Assembly: GCF_000004075.3 (NCBI RefSeq)
Contig: NC_026657.2
Location: 1,240,001-1,304,000, forward strand
Direction of reading: 5' to 3'
Origin: Cucumis sativus
Taxonomy: Eukaryota > Streptophyta > Magnoliopsida > Cucurbitales > Cucurbitaceae
Length of the DNA stretch: 64,000 bases
Numbering within the stretch: the first letter of the stretch is position 1; each line of letters starts with the position of its first letter. This document shows positions 44,830 to 57,959 of the stretch, piece after piece. The notes below the pieces were generated by a model, which made no database searches, had not been told where the DNA came from, and was given only the letters and a program-made list of their open reading frames with translations. Both the position numbers and the translations under genes were made by a program.

Positions 44830-47800
44830 GAAGAAGATCGGACTGAAACTCCAGAAATCGCTTCCTTTGGTTTTTTAATTCGAAAGAAAATTCTTAACCG
44901 AATTGACCAAAACAACCTTCTATGTTTCTTCAAAGAACTGCCAGGATGAGTCCAAGCTTTGAGCACTACATAAGGGTACTTTCGTCATTTTGAAGAATCG
45001 ATTTTTAAAAAAAATTAGGTCACATTGTTCAAAATATCTCTCCATCAATGGTTACAACTTCTTTGCTTCTACTCCATCTTTAAAAGTTAATTTGAATATA
45101 CTTTGAATACTATAAAAGGGTTTCTTACCTTTTCTTTTTTCCTTTTAACTTTTTCTTTTCATGAATTTGCTTTAATGAGATTAACGATGTTTGAGTATAT
45201 AGTTAGATTGATAGTTATATATATCGATACTGCATAGAGTTTTAAGACTCGTTCTATTCCTTTTACTAATCAACTTCAATTTAGTGAAACTATAATCGAG
45301 AACACGTTCAACTTTTATTTTACTTCTTATATTAACTCCAATATTATATTTTTAACCTAGATCATAATCGTTATGCCAACTGGTGAGACAAACTAGATGT
45401 TCCTCATACCAAATCACAGTGGATGACACTCTCAATGTCAACTCAACTTTTAAAGTCACAACGATATTAGTAATCACGGTACTAATTTTGTGGAACCTCA
45501 AATATCATTAACGAGTTGACAATAAGCTAGTATTGGATAGTTGAAGTGGTCAATACGTACGTTGATACCTAGATTGTTATAAAATCAAAGCAACTCGTTT
45601 AAACATAAAATGAGAAGTGCCACACGTACTTATTAATACTTGGCATGAAAATTGCTTGAGAATTAGAGTTGTTTAGGCAAGCACTACCATATGTGCAATT
45701 TATTTTGCATGAAAGCATTAAGTAGTTATTCTCTTATCTTTTCGCAAAATATCATTCAACATTTACTTGAAATTTGTTAAACTTGACAGTCTCGTATTAA
45801 TGTTATTCGTGAACTAAGACCAAGAAGATTAATTAGACACGATAAGCTAGCTAAGACAGAGTTTATGAAGTACATTATTCATTTGTTTATGTTAGAAAAT
45901 ATCTTAGGGTTGTATTAATTGCACTTAAACTTCAATTATGATCAATCTTGCTTTAAACTACAGTGTCATTCAATTTGAAGTAAAACTACATCAAATGAAC
46001 TTAAGTAGCAATAAATGAACTTAACTATACATCTTGAGTTTTACTTGGTATGGAGTGATACGAGAATTGAGTATGAACACAGTTTTTTGTTACTTTTGAC
46101 ATTGATCTTCAAGGTAAATTAATTTCTATATTCTTTCTTCTAGTGTAATCGTTTTTATTTCCAGATTTACCATATGCAATTTAGAAGTTTACATATCTTC
46201 AAAGGCGTGTTTTCCCCAATGACTAAGAAGTATGAGTTGGAAAAAGACGAGTGTCGTTAAGTTCACTCTTCTACTAGCCCAATGTATGTTTAAATTTATT
46301 GGAGGCTCTATTACTAAACAACTCCTCGTACTAATTAATTTCATTACTTATCTCAAATGTATCTTAAAAGTTATTGAATCAAATTACCTAAAGTTTTCTT
46401 ATCAGCCTCTTTTTTCATTTAAAGAGTGTTTGGTCCACCAACTTTATAAATTGATATTAAAATAACTCAACTTCACCAGAAAGTAAAGTTCATTTCACTC
46501 GAATCCATATTGTTTTAATCAATGTCATGGATCGAATTTGAATATTTTAAAAAACAAAAATGAAACAAAAAGAATGTGTTATTTAAAGCATAAATTAATG
46601 GAACTATATTTATAGTATAATTTTGGAATATGTTTAATATTTCTTAATAATATAATTTTTTTTGTTTTGCTATTGTTAGGAAGGAAAATGGTATCTATTC
46701 TTTTAAAAAAAAATTATTCTATTTTTCATGAAATATTTACTCTTTCATACAAAAAAAAATCAAATATAAATAGTTTGAAAATTGTTCTATTTTTTAAAAA
46801 ACGTCTTTAAATTTCAGTCCTTTTCTCACAATTTTTATTATGAAAGGATTTTATACAAAACTTCCTATATAATTGGCAATATAATTCAAATCTTTATAAA
46901 AATAATTAAAAAGAAAGAAAGAAAAAAAAACTCTCTCCCCAATTGGGCTCGGGCCTTTTTTGCTTGGATGCTCTTGGGCTTATGAATCAATGTGGGCATC
47001 ATCATCATATTGGCCTTTGACAAGGTTGATTTTCCACAAATATCAACTACTTAATCAAATGAAGCAATCTATATGGTATATGCTATAAAGTATTAAAATG
47101 GAGAATAAGCCATATTTTCTATTTTTCCTTTTACCTTTACAATTTTGTACAACGGTAGTAAATTTTTCACTTGGGTTAATTAGTCGAATTTTCGTGACTT
47201 GGGTCGAGTATGTGTTGGAGAGAAGATGATATATTTTGATTATATTTTTTTAGAATAATTTTTATTTAGATTTTATTCTTGGTAGAAAGGGGAAGAATGA
47301 TAAATATGGATAGCATTTTGAAGTATTCCTAGGACATTACGATAATAATTTATTCCTTAGTTTTTTCTATAAAGAGGGTTATAAGGGGGATAATTTTTAT
47401 ATACATATTTTATCCTTTTATTGTTAGTAAATTCTCACGCCACACTTTATTGACTGAGTTAGCCTACCCCTTTTTAAGTGTACCTGTCTATTCCGAACAA
47501 AAATATCATTTATTAAAATGTAATATTGTATTAAACTTTTTCATACATTTTATGGAGATTAAAACAACTCCAAACCTTTTACATTCAACTTTTTTATTTT
47601 CACCTAAAGTCTTCAAAAAAAAAAAAAGAAACTAGTACTCTAGAATATAAGATAATTTGAACTCTATACTCATAGTTATTTCCTATAAATAAGGTGAAAA
47701 AAATACGTTAATACTAATTTTGAATTGTATCAAATACAACCAAAAACGAATGTGAAAGTACATCCACAATATGATAATAATATCAAAGTGGACATATATA

Positions 47801-47850
47801 CTTCAACGAAAATACAAATACACAATCGAGAAATAAGTGATTCAAATTCT
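44830..47850. other. gene-free AT-rich region
   Basis: Sequence upstream of the ArfGAP gene. No supported coding, RNA or mobile feature. Confidence 0.7.
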
Positions 47851-47859
47851 TTTATACAT

Positions 47860-48120
47860 TACTGTAGAAAAACAAAGATTGTCGTGTTCGTTGGCCGGTG
47901 ACAAAAATGAAAACAAAAACCATAGTGAAAGTACTTAAAGGTCTCGTGAGATAAAGGTCGAGGGTAAAATGGACGGCTCCCAATTGAGATAACATGAGGA
48001 AGTAGACACCCAAAGACAGCCCTCCACGTGGACTAACTGTTGCATTGGTGGCCGATGATGTGGACTGTACGGTATGTGTGACGTGGACAAGTGAAATTCG
48101 GTCCCACCCCTCCACTACCC
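47860..48120. other. GC-richer patch with ACGT-core motifs
   Basis: It contains a palindromic G-box CCACGTGG (48024-48031), TGACGTGG (48079-48086) and GTCCCACC. A minus-strand frame of 87 codons covers it but has no family resemblance I recognise. It could be a promoter of an unseen transcript or the remains of one. Confidence 0.35.
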
Positions 48121-48199
48121 CTTTTTTAATTCACACGTTTTTCTTTCCCTCTATTTCTCCCCTCTGGGACCCACTTTTATTTATATATTTATATAATTA

Positions 48200-50320
48200 A
48201 AAGTTATTCTAAAAAAAACAAAATTTATTAAAACGTTGATTTTTTTAGGAAGAGTAAATATTTTTATCAAATTCTTTATAGTCTCCTTAAAATTTTTGCT
48301 ATATTTTGTAATTTTAAAATTAATTTATAAAATAATAAAATTCATCAAACTCTTTTATCTTATTTAAAAATTTTATTTATTTTATAAATAGTTTTAATTT
48401 CTTTTAATTATTTGTAATAATTTTCCTTTATTTTATTCTCACCTTTTATTTTTTATAATTCAATAGAATGGATAAGCTTGGTTGAACATTACACGTAAAG
48501 TTAGCATAATCTACGGATTTATTTACCTTTTTTAAAAGAAAATAAATATCATTCAAATGTCAATACATATAATTGAACAAAAGATCGATCAGCTGATTTT
48601 AGATTTTTTCATGTTGTTGAGCTACAAAATTTCATGAAACAATCAATTTATTTTATTATGTTTATTAACTACTAATTTATGTTTTGTTTATATATGTTTT
48701 TTATATCCACTTTTTGCCATTGTTATTCTTAAGATCTATATAAAGTTTGATAACATGAAAGAAAAATGCATTTTGATTTTTTAGAAATATAAATATTATT
48801 GATCAAAAGTGAAAACCTTGATTTAAGTGTTAAGAAGGGGATTTTTTTCAAAATTGACGGTAATTACGAGTTAATTTTCAATTCACTTATAAAAAGATTT
48901 CATAATTGTCACATCCCTAAAAGTTAGTCTAAAAGGCTATGAAACTTGAAGACTCGATTGAGAGATAGGGATTAAATAAAATTGTATGTTGACTACCGAC
49001 CATAAATCTTGAGGATAATTGTGCAAAGGGGAATGTATTATCTCTTTATATCATTTTGTATAGATGATCTAAGTTGAATTTTGACGTAGGGTTTATGTCA
49101 GAGTGCATATTTTACCTTCTTAAACAATCACATTAAACTTTTTGAAAGTTAATTACGTTTTAGGTTACACATGGTGATGTTAACGACTCAAAATGATCAA
49201 TATAATTAATATAAAAATAGATTTTTTTTTTTTTTTTTGGTTATGCATAGAAATGAAAATATACATTTAGAAATTTACTTGAGAAAACTAAAAAAACAAT
49301 TGCGAGAGAAAGAAAAAGTAGAGTTGAAGCGTTTAATTTTCTAAAATCAAAATGTTATCAAACATGGGTTCAATATTTTCAAATTGCAAATATAATCCTA
49401 GTCATTCAAATAATTTCAAAGGTTAAGGTTTAGAATATATTTTCTAAAAACAAAATGATTATTAAATGTGACCTAAAAAACATAATGATTATAAAACACA
49501 ATCGAGACTTTGAGAGTTCAATTGAGGGACGGTGGGTTAATCATGAGAGGGGAAGGATTAGGTCATACTCTCATTTCGTTTTAGGTCACGACATGTCAGA
49601 ATAGTACTATTGAATATTGGTTCGCAACAAAGACTTTTGGATCGTGAAAATATATTCCACCATTGGTTAAATTTTATTTGTTGATTAAAACAAAATAAGA
49701 AATTTTAGGGAGAAAAATGTGATTCATGCAAATCTAAAATCTGACCTAATTTTTATTCTTTTCTTCATTCATTTCTTGACATTATGAGAAAAACCTACCA
49801 AAACAAAAAAGAAAATGTTTGTTGATTTTCCCCCTTATTTTAGACTACATTTTGTGAAATAAAAATATTCAATTTTTTTTTTTCTTTTTAACAATTAGTT
49901 GCCAATAATTCAAATCACATTTTCCACTTCCAATGTTGTACATATTTTCCCCCTAATTTCTACACCCATAACTTTATTGTAAGGAAAAGTACTTTTGACT
50001 ATATATTTATTTAAATGTATAGCAAAATGGTTGGATGATTTGAATGTGTGCTTTTGATACAATTAATAAGAAACACAATCACAAATTAACTTTATCTATT
50101 TTTACTTAATTAATTTCCTTTCTAAGTTTTTAATTTCCTTTTTAAGTTTTTTAAAAGTTTAAAATATAATTTATTAAAGAACAAGTTTGGAGGGAGTTAA
50201 GTTTAAAGATCAAAGTCTAATATATATTCGTAATAGAAAATCAAAAAGTTTAAAGACTTATTAGACACAAAAATGATCAAAGGTCACAGAACGACAACTA
50301 TTCGACAGTTTTTAAAGTTC
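48200..50320. other. gene-free AT-rich region
   Basis: Nothing supported apart from homopolymer runs. Confidence 0.7.
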
Positions 50321-50324
50321 ACAT

Positions 50325-50450
50325 AGATATTAAACATTATCGACTTGTCGACATCTCGATTCTTTATTCCAAATATCGTAAAAAAGAAGATATTAAACAT
50401 TACCGACTTGTCGACATCTCGATTCTTTATTCCAAATATCGTAAAAAAGA
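50325..50450. repeat. 63-bp direct tandem duplication
   Basis: Two adjacent copies (starts 50325 and 50388) containing CGACTTGTCGACATCTCGAT differ at only one or two positions. Confidence 0.88.
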
Positions 50451-50529
50451 AAATTACGAGAGAAAAAGTGGATAGAAGAGTACTTACAACCACAATTTTA
50501 TTATTATTTAGAAGCATTTATGTTTGAAT

Positions 50530-52310
50530 GAGTGGGGGCAGAGTCAAATTTTGTAATCAATTGGTTCACACTTTTGAGTATTGAATATGTAAAAAAAATG
50601 AGAAAAAAATAAACAAATAATCTACTCTACTTTTTAGCTACCGACATTTCAATTAAAATTATTTATGCCACTATTTTTTTAGCATATGATCATGCTTTAT
50701 TATATACATCAAAATTAATTCTTTAATTTTAGTATATATATATACACATCAAATAAATACACCATAATTATTATTATTATTGATATGTATTATTGACTAT
50801 GTTTAACTATTTCAAACTTTGATTTAAATTCAATGTACAATTGAATAATAATATATACAATGAATGCTTAATTTTCCTTTTTTTTTTTAATAATATATCT
50901 TCAAACAAATAAAATTAATTTCAATCAAAATTGATATTAAGTTTAATAACGTTATGTCACAACATTACATGTGAATAAGTAAATCATACAGATATATCTA
51001 CATCATTATAACATCTTCCAACCCAATGTAGCATAATATAAAATTTAATAAATGATTAAGCTCAAAGTATTTAAACAATTTATAATAGATTTTCAAAAAA
51101 TTTATTTCGTATAAATAGATTATAGATTTTAGAAATGTTTAATAAATATTTTAGATTTCTATTTATGATTAATAACTTATAATGTATTTTTATTATTTTT
51201 AAAATTGGTGATCTAACTGATACAAACAATGAATTAAATATTTTTCTAAAATATATTTGTAGATACAGTAAGGAAATTTACTAATGTTGATATCATTAAA
51301 ACTATTTTTTAATATTACAATTATAGAGGTGAGGAATTAGATAAACTATATATGAAATAATGATCAGTGACGATATATACATTAAGATTTTGGCCATTAA
51401 AGTAATTTCTAGAAGTGTTTGATAGAATTTTTCAACTTTTGTGTATAGTATATATTTTCTAAAACTTTTCCAACATGAAATTCTTTGTTCTTTTTAACCC
51501 ATATATAGAGAATTTAGCTTTTGAGTGATTTGACTTGATGTGTGTATAGTAGCTACGACTAAAACATTATCTCTAAATTTATTTCTTCATCTTTTATAGT
51601 TTACACTTTGTACGTGTCATGTGCAACTTCCATTGTTACCACTTATATTCAACATATTGTAATAATTATTATTATTTTTCATTTGTATGGCTTTGTAGCA
51701 AACATAAAAACTATAAGTTAAAATGAGAGAAATAACTTAAGATACTTATAACTAATCTATTGGAATTCAAATACACATTAAAGTTTTATTTCAAAACAAG
51801 GAAGTGAACATAATTTTTCAATTTCTAGTAGTATCTTCCATTCAATTTTTTGAAAATAATTATATGACATATAAAATAATTAAAAGAAAACAGTTTTATA
51901 CCTAACATGATTTTTAAAAACGAGAATAGTTAGGAATAACATAAAGAAAATAAAAATCTTTTACAAAGATGAATTTTACTATATATTTTAAAATAATTTA
52001 AATAATTTGAAATAATTATTGTAATTTAAAATAAAATATAATTATTTAAAATAAAAGCATAAATTTATTTTTTAAAAACACCAATAAACAATCAAAAAAG
52101 GTAGATAGAGAAATATAGAAATCTCCAAAACATTTGAAAAAATTGGTGATTTAAAAAAAAAGTAATATTCTAAAAAAGAAAAAACAAATATCAAATAGTC
52201 TAAACTCACGAACATCACTTCTTAAAAAAAACAAAAAAAAAAAAAAAAAAGGAAAAGAGGAAAAGAGGAAAAGAAAAGAAATAGTAAAATTGAAAAATAG
52301 AAAATGGAAT
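50530..52310. other. gene-free AT-rich region
   Basis: Long AT-rich stretch. No feature supported. Confidence 0.7.
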
Positions 52311-52319
52311 TGAATGGCG

Positions 52320-52960
52320 TTGGTTATTTTCACGTGGGAAAATGGAAAATACGCATGATGCGACATAAAGCTAAAACCCAAAATATATTAAAAAGAAATA
52401 AAAACTAATAATACAAAATATAATTCTTTTCTATAAGAAAAAAATAAACAAAAACAAAACGTCGTTCTCATGCCACGTTTCCTCAAAAAAACGTGCTCAA
52501 TATAGCTTTAAATAATTAACCCCTAAACAAATTTAATTAAAGAAAACTAATCTCCAAATCTCAGCCATTGCTTCCTCCATCTAACCCTCTGACCCCACTC
52601 TACCTCTTAAATCCAACGCTTACCCTTCACCTCCTCCACACACCAAACTTAGATTTTTTTCTTCTTTTTTTTTTAAATTTTGTAGAAGCCGTGTGGTTAT
52701 TATTTATTTTTATAAAAATGAAAAATATGAAGATAACGAGGAAATGGGGTCCACGTGGAAGACGATTTTTTGGACGCCGAGTTTTTGGATTTGGTCTTCC
52801 TTCGCATCTCCTTCCTCGAACCTCTCTTCACTCGATATTATTCACTTCGCTTCAACCGTCCTCTTACGTGGATTTATCCCCCTTTTTTTTACTTTTACTA
52901 TTTTTTTCTCTACAACTTCGAGTTTTAATAATTAAAACTTTGAAATTTGGTAGGCAGTAA
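52320..52960 (+). other. GC-richer patch with G-boxes; possible unrecognised transcript
   Basis: CACGTG at 52331-52336 and CCACGTGG at 52751-52758, C-rich plant-5'UTR-like sequence at 52560-52650, and overlapping frames (52568-52960 and 52693-52935) with no recognised domains. I do not call a gene. Confidence 0.3.
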
Positions 52961-52964
52961 TTTT

Positions 52965-55600
52965 CGATGTTACTTCCAAAGTTAAAAACTAATTCCCTCC
53001 GTAAGTATTTCTTTATTATAAATTAATACATTTTAATTATATTAACTAAGTTTGGCTTATTACCTTTCTTATTCTCTTATTCTCGTACCTACATAATTCA
53101 TTTTTAATATACTATAAAAGAAATTTAGGTCAATGATAAAAAATAACAAATTTAACAAAATATTTACATCAAAATTTCCAGTTTCTTTCCATAATACTTT
53201 ATAAATTTATAAATTTTATCAGTGATATCATGAATAGAATTCAAAATTCTGCCATATGCTATAAATATTTTAATTTATTTTGCTATTTTTAAAAATATCT
53301 ATATTTTTATGATTTGAATTCAAATTTTATTTTAATTATTTAATAAAAGTTCAGAGTTTTCTTTAATAAAAAGTTAAATCAATTAAAATAAAAAATGAAA
53401 TGTTTTCAAATATATAAAAATTGAAACTATTTAGCAAAATCTATTAAATTCTTTTTGCAAAATGTTGGTTTTTTTTTTAAAAAAATAATTTCCATTTTTT
53501 TTTCTATCTATCGGTAAGAATTATCGATTAAAGTATAAAATCTTATTTTAATAATAGAAAAATTAAAGGATAGTTTATTATTGTTTTTTTTTTCTTTTTT
53601 GAATAAGTGAGACTATTACTTTATTTTGAGTAAAGTGGGAAAATAAATATTTGAGCAGAAAATTTGGTAACTTTCAAAAAAGCATTTGTCCCCTTTTCTC
53701 TTTCTCATATTTTGGTGATATTTTGTTGTTTCTCTCTCTCTCTCTCACTCATTCCTTAATTATTTTATTGCATATTTTCAACGTATTTTTATAAAATTGT
53801 AATTTGATGATTTGATTTTTTAAATGAAAAAAAAATTGTGCAATTTTAAGAATTGATATAGTTTAGATTAAAGCAGTAATGAAAAAAAGATACTGAGATG
53901 AAAACTCAAATAAACCTGTTTGGTATCAATAAAGGTTGAGATTGAGCTAGGAATATGACATGCATACAACCCACTTGCTTGAGGGGAGACAAAACTTTGG
54001 ACCAAATGTTCAAATATGACCTAATTAATTTGTACCTTGGTCGAGTCATAGCCACCTTTAATTAACTAAGACATGTTAAACGCATAGGATAATCCATTAA
54101 GAATGAGAATAAACCTAATCCGACTCTTTGAAGGCTTTAATTAGTTACAAATTCAAAGTGTGCCGTGAAGTTTAAATCATTTTTTTTTTGTACCTGCTTT
54201 GTTTCTTTCTTTTCTATTTTTACAACATCTGCTTTGGCTGCTTTAACATTAACAATATACAATATACAATTTTGTATAAAAAATTCCTACAGCGTTATTA
54301 TTATTTTTCTTAAAATAAATATCATTATTGTAAATTTTTAAATTTGAGGCGTCATAAAGTTAGTTTATATGTGAGAGGTATCTTGTTGAATTTTTTAAGT
54401 TTTTAAAATTTTTTATTCAATAAAGTTCTAAAATTTGCTCTATTTTTTTTCTGTTTGGCATCCAACTGTAGACATACTTTTTCAAAATTTTAACACTCGG
54501 TTTGGTATTTGAATTTAATTAAATAAAGCTATACTCAACAAAAAAATATATTGTTTTTTAAAGTAGTTAATTAAGTTGGTTAATACCATAAAGTAAGCAC
54601 AAAGCAATATGTGACAAATAAGTGATAAATAAGTAATTTGTCTTACGGGTATTTGTGACAAATAAGTTTATAAGGATAACTCAACCATCTTAGACAACCT
54701 ATCAACATCAACTTGCCTAAGGTGAATGTTAATATTGATTGTTAGGGGTGAGTGTCACTTGCCATTGAAGTTGATTATCAAAGGTGATTTTCATTGCAGT
54801 TTATCATATAAGCAGTAGTTGGAGTCTGAAATTGAAGGTGGTTATCGAAGTTGATAATCAAAAAGTGATTTTCTCAAAGTTTGTAGTCATAGCTTGGAAT
54901 TCATCGTGTAAACGTGGTCATCAAAGTTGGCTTTTTTTGGAGTTTCCTATTGGAGATAGTTACCATAGCCCAAAATTAGTTGTTGGAGGTGGTCACATAA
55001 AGGTATCTAGTCGTTAGGTCAGTTTGTCATCGAAGGTGGTTGCCAGACCTTGAAATCGATCATCAAAGTTGGTTATCTGAGTGTGGTAATGGTAATTGAT
55101 CGTTGAATCTATTAGAAAAACTGGAGAGAGCTTCATCAACCTATAAAGTTAGTGGACCAAAGAGAACTCAAACTCAACTTATATTTTGATGTGTTAACTC
55201 CCCTAAAATAAAACAAACGAAACAAAAAAAAAAAATCATAAAGACAAAAATGAAAAAATGGAGTACCATCATTGTACTAAAAAAATATATTTTAACAAAA
55301 GAAAAAATCAATGACTACAAATAAATTTTAAAACACTAGATTTAAAAAAAAAAATCAAAGAACAAAAATAGAAGATATTTATATATATATATATTTAAAA
55401 AAGAAAATTAATAGATATTATAATGAGGCTTAGTATTTTCAAAATCCTGTTTTAGGGCAAAAAAAAGAGGGGAAAAATAAAACAACTTCCGTCTTTGATT
55501 CACAAACAAGAGACGTGTCATGTTCTCATTAGCTAAAACCGGAAAAAAAGCGATGAGTAAAAAAGTCATAAAAACGGTTAACCCTCAACGCCTCTCAAGG
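52965..55600. other. gene-free AT-rich region upstream of MYC2
   Basis: No supported feature. A 54.7-55.1 kb stretch has repeated GGTGGTTATC/AAGTTG words suggesting a degenerate short-period repeat. Confidence 0.55.
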
Positions 55601-55606
55601 GTTCTT

Positions 55607-55700
55607 CACGTGCCAGTCACGTGGAAGGAAGGGAAGCGAACCGGGTCTAAGAAAACCGCACTATCTGGGGTAAGTACTATTAGTATAATTGTACTATAAG
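55607..55700 (+). promoter_or_regulatory. MYC2 promoter: twin G-boxes and TATA-like box
   Basis: CACGTG at 55607-55612 and again at 55618-55623, 11 bases apart, then TATAAG at 55695-55700 about 210 bases before the ATG. G-boxes are the binding site of MYC proteins. Confidence 0.65.
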
Positions 55701-55912
55701 CGCGGAGTTGAGAAAGACGCCGGCTTTTTGAACGATTTAATCGGCGATCTAAAGAAGAAGCCTCTTGGTTCCTTCTTCTCCTCTTCGCTTCTCTGTTAAA
55801 TGTTCATCACAAATAAATCCCATACCAATCGCCCGACATTTCTCTCACTCCACAATCGGAGACCAAAGATTATTCCTTTTTTCCCATTTCTATTTCTTCC
55901 AATCTCAATCGC

Positions 55913-57898
55913 ATGACGGATTATCGTTTGTCGACGATGAATCTCTGGACTGACGAGAACGCGTCGGTTATGGACGCTTTCATGAATTCCGATCTGTCTT
56001 CCTACTGGGCTCCGTCAGCCGCCTCCTCTCACTCTCTTCACCACCCACCGCCACCTCAGTCCTCCGCCTCCACATCCACTCCCCCGCCGGACGCACCTAA
56101 GTCCCTCCCCGTTTTCAATCAGGAGACTCTGCAGCAGCGGCTCCAGGCGCTGATCGACGGTGCTAGGGAGAGTTGGACTTATGCGATTTTCTGGCAGTCG
56201 TCTTATGATTATTCTGGTGGGTCTGTTTTGGGGTGGGGTGATGGGTATTACAAAGGAGAGGAAGATAAAGGAAAGGGAAAAGCGAAAATGGTGTCGTCAG
56301 CGGCGGAGCAGGCTCACCGGAAGAAGGTTTTACGGGAGCTTAACTCTTTGATTTCTGGCTCTGCCGCCGGACCTGACGATGCGGTGGATGAGGAGGTTAC
56401 GGATACGGAGTGGTTCTTTTTGGTTTCGATGACTCAGTCGTTTGTTAATGGTGTTGGGTTACCGAGTCAAGCGTTTTACCACTCGACGCCGATTTGGGTC
56501 TCTGGTGCCGATCGGCTGTCGGCGTCTGCCTGTGAACGAGCTAGACAGGGGAGGGTTTTTGGGTTACAGACGATGGTCTGTATTCCATCGCCTAACGGTG
56601 TTGTGGAAATGGGTTCGACGGAATTGATTCATCGAACGTCGGATTTGATGAATAAGGTCAAGATTCTGTTCAATTTCAACAATCTCGAAACGAGTTCTTG
56701 GATTTCGGGAACTACCGCCGCCGCATCCGCTGCCGACGAAGGGGAAAACGACCCGTCGTCGATGTGGATCAGTGAGCCATCGAGTACAATCGAGATGAAG
56801 GATTCAATCACCACCACTGTTCCTTCCAGCAACGTTCCGGCAAAGCCAATCCGTTCGGAAAATCCCAGTACAAGTAGCTTAACGGAAAATATGAGCACGA
56901 TTCAACAATCCCATCATAAACAGAGCCAAAGCTTCTTAAATTTCTCCGATTACGGCTTCGAATCAAATCCCACAAAGAACACCACCGCTACCGCCACCGC
57001 AACCACCAGCACCACCCCATCATTCAAGCCGGAATCCGGCGGGATGCTGAATTTCGGCAACGGGAGCCTCTTCTCCGGCCATTCACAGTACGTAACAAAC
57101 GAACAGAACGAGAAAAAGAGATCCCCTGCTTCTCGAAGTAGCAACGACGAAGGGATCCTCTCTTTCACCTCCGGCGTGATCTTACCCTCTTCCGGTAAGG
57201 TAAAATCCGGTGATTCAGACCATTCAGATCTCGAAGCATCAGCGATCAGAGAAGTGGATAGCTGTACAAAATCATTAGAACCCGAAAAACGTCCAAGAAA
57301 AAGAGGTAGAAAACCAGCAAACGGAAGAGAAGAGCCATTGAATCACGTAGAAGCAGAGAGACAACGGCGAGAGAAATTAAACCAGAAATTCTACGCTCTC
57401 CGAGCTGTAGTTCCAAACGTATCTAAGATGGACAAAGCCTCACTACTAGGTGACGCGGTTTCGTACATAAACGAGCTCAAATCGAAGCTCCAAATGGCAG
57501 AATCGGAGAAAACAGATATGGGAAAACATCTAGAATTGCTGAAGAAGGAGATGGGAGGAAAAGATTTAGGATGTTACTCAAACCCAAATGATGAAGATCT
57601 GAAAACAGGGAAAAGAAAGGTAATGGATATGGAGATTGAAGTTAAAATCATGGGTTGGGATGCGATGATAAGGATTCAAAGCAACAAGAAGAATCATCCG
57701 GCGGCGAGGTTGATGACGGCGTTTAAGGATTTGGATTTAGAAATGCTTCACGCGAGTGTTTCTGTAGTGAATGATTTGATGATTCAACAAGCAACAGTGA
57801 AGATGGGGAGCAGATTTTACACACAAGAGCAGCTTAAAATGGCTCTTGTCGCCCGAGTCGGCGGTGGTGGAAGTGGAGGCGGCGGTGGAATCATGTAA
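55913..57898 (+). CDS. MYC2: MYC2-type bHLH transcription factor of jasmonate signalling
   Basis: This is an intronless gene of 661 residues, like other plant MYC2 genes. It starts [18 protein letters not shown], the usual MYC2 N-terminus. Residues about 70-255 are the bHLH-MYC_N domain, with [10 protein letters not shown] and the JAZ-interacting part ([17 protein letters not shown] at about 164 onward). A Ser/Thr-rich linker follows, then a basic nuclear signal [10 protein letters not shown] (about 459-468). The bHLH is at about 475-525 ([20 protein letters not shown]). His478, Glu482 and Arg486 are the G-box contact residues. From about 577 an ACT-like dimerisation domain ([13 protein letters not shown]) is seen. 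It acts in the nucleus, repressed by JAZ proteins until jasmonoyl-isoleucine removes them. A glycine-rich tail ends it. All key residues are present. Confidence 0.95.
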   Translation: MTDYRLSTMNLWTDENASVMDAFMNSDLSSYWAPSAASSHSLHHPPPPQSSASTSTPPPDAPKSLPVFNQETLQQRLQALIDGARESWTYAIFWQSSYDYSGGSVLGWGDGYYKGEEDKGKGKAKMVSSAAEQAHRKKVLRELNSLISGSAAGPDDAVDEEVTDTEWFFLVSMTQSFVNGVGLPSQAFYHSTPIWVSGADRLSASACERARQGRVFGLQTMVCIPSPNGVVEMGSTELIHRTSDLMNKVKILFNFNNLETSSWISGTTAAASAADEGENDPSSMWISEPSSTIEMKDSITTTVPSSNVPAKPIRSENPSTSSLTENMSTIQQSHHKQSQSFLNFSDYGFESNPTKNTTATATATTSTTPSFKPESGGMLNFGNGSLFSGHSQYVTNEQNEKKRSPASRSSNDEGILSFTSGVILPSSGKVKSGDSDHSDLEASAIREVDSCTKSLEPEKRPRKRGRKPANGREEPLNHVEAERQRREKLNQKFYALRAVVPNVSKMDKASLLGDAVSYINELKSKLQMAESEKTDMGKHLELLKKEMGGKDLGCYSNPNDEDLKTGKRKVMDMEIEVKIMGWDAMIRIQSNKKNHPAARLMTAFKDLDLEMLHASVSVVNDLMIQQATVKMGSRFYTQEQLKMALVARVGGGGSGGGGGIM

Positions 57899-57959
57899 AT
57901 GGGGTTAGGGGACATTTTTGAAGCTCCCAATTAGTAGAGTTTAGTTGAGGGAATCTGAT

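Noticed and set aside
46232-46465. 77-codon frame in the gene desert
   Set aside because: Ordinary AT-rich chance frame with no motif, no supported splice partners and no promoter signs.
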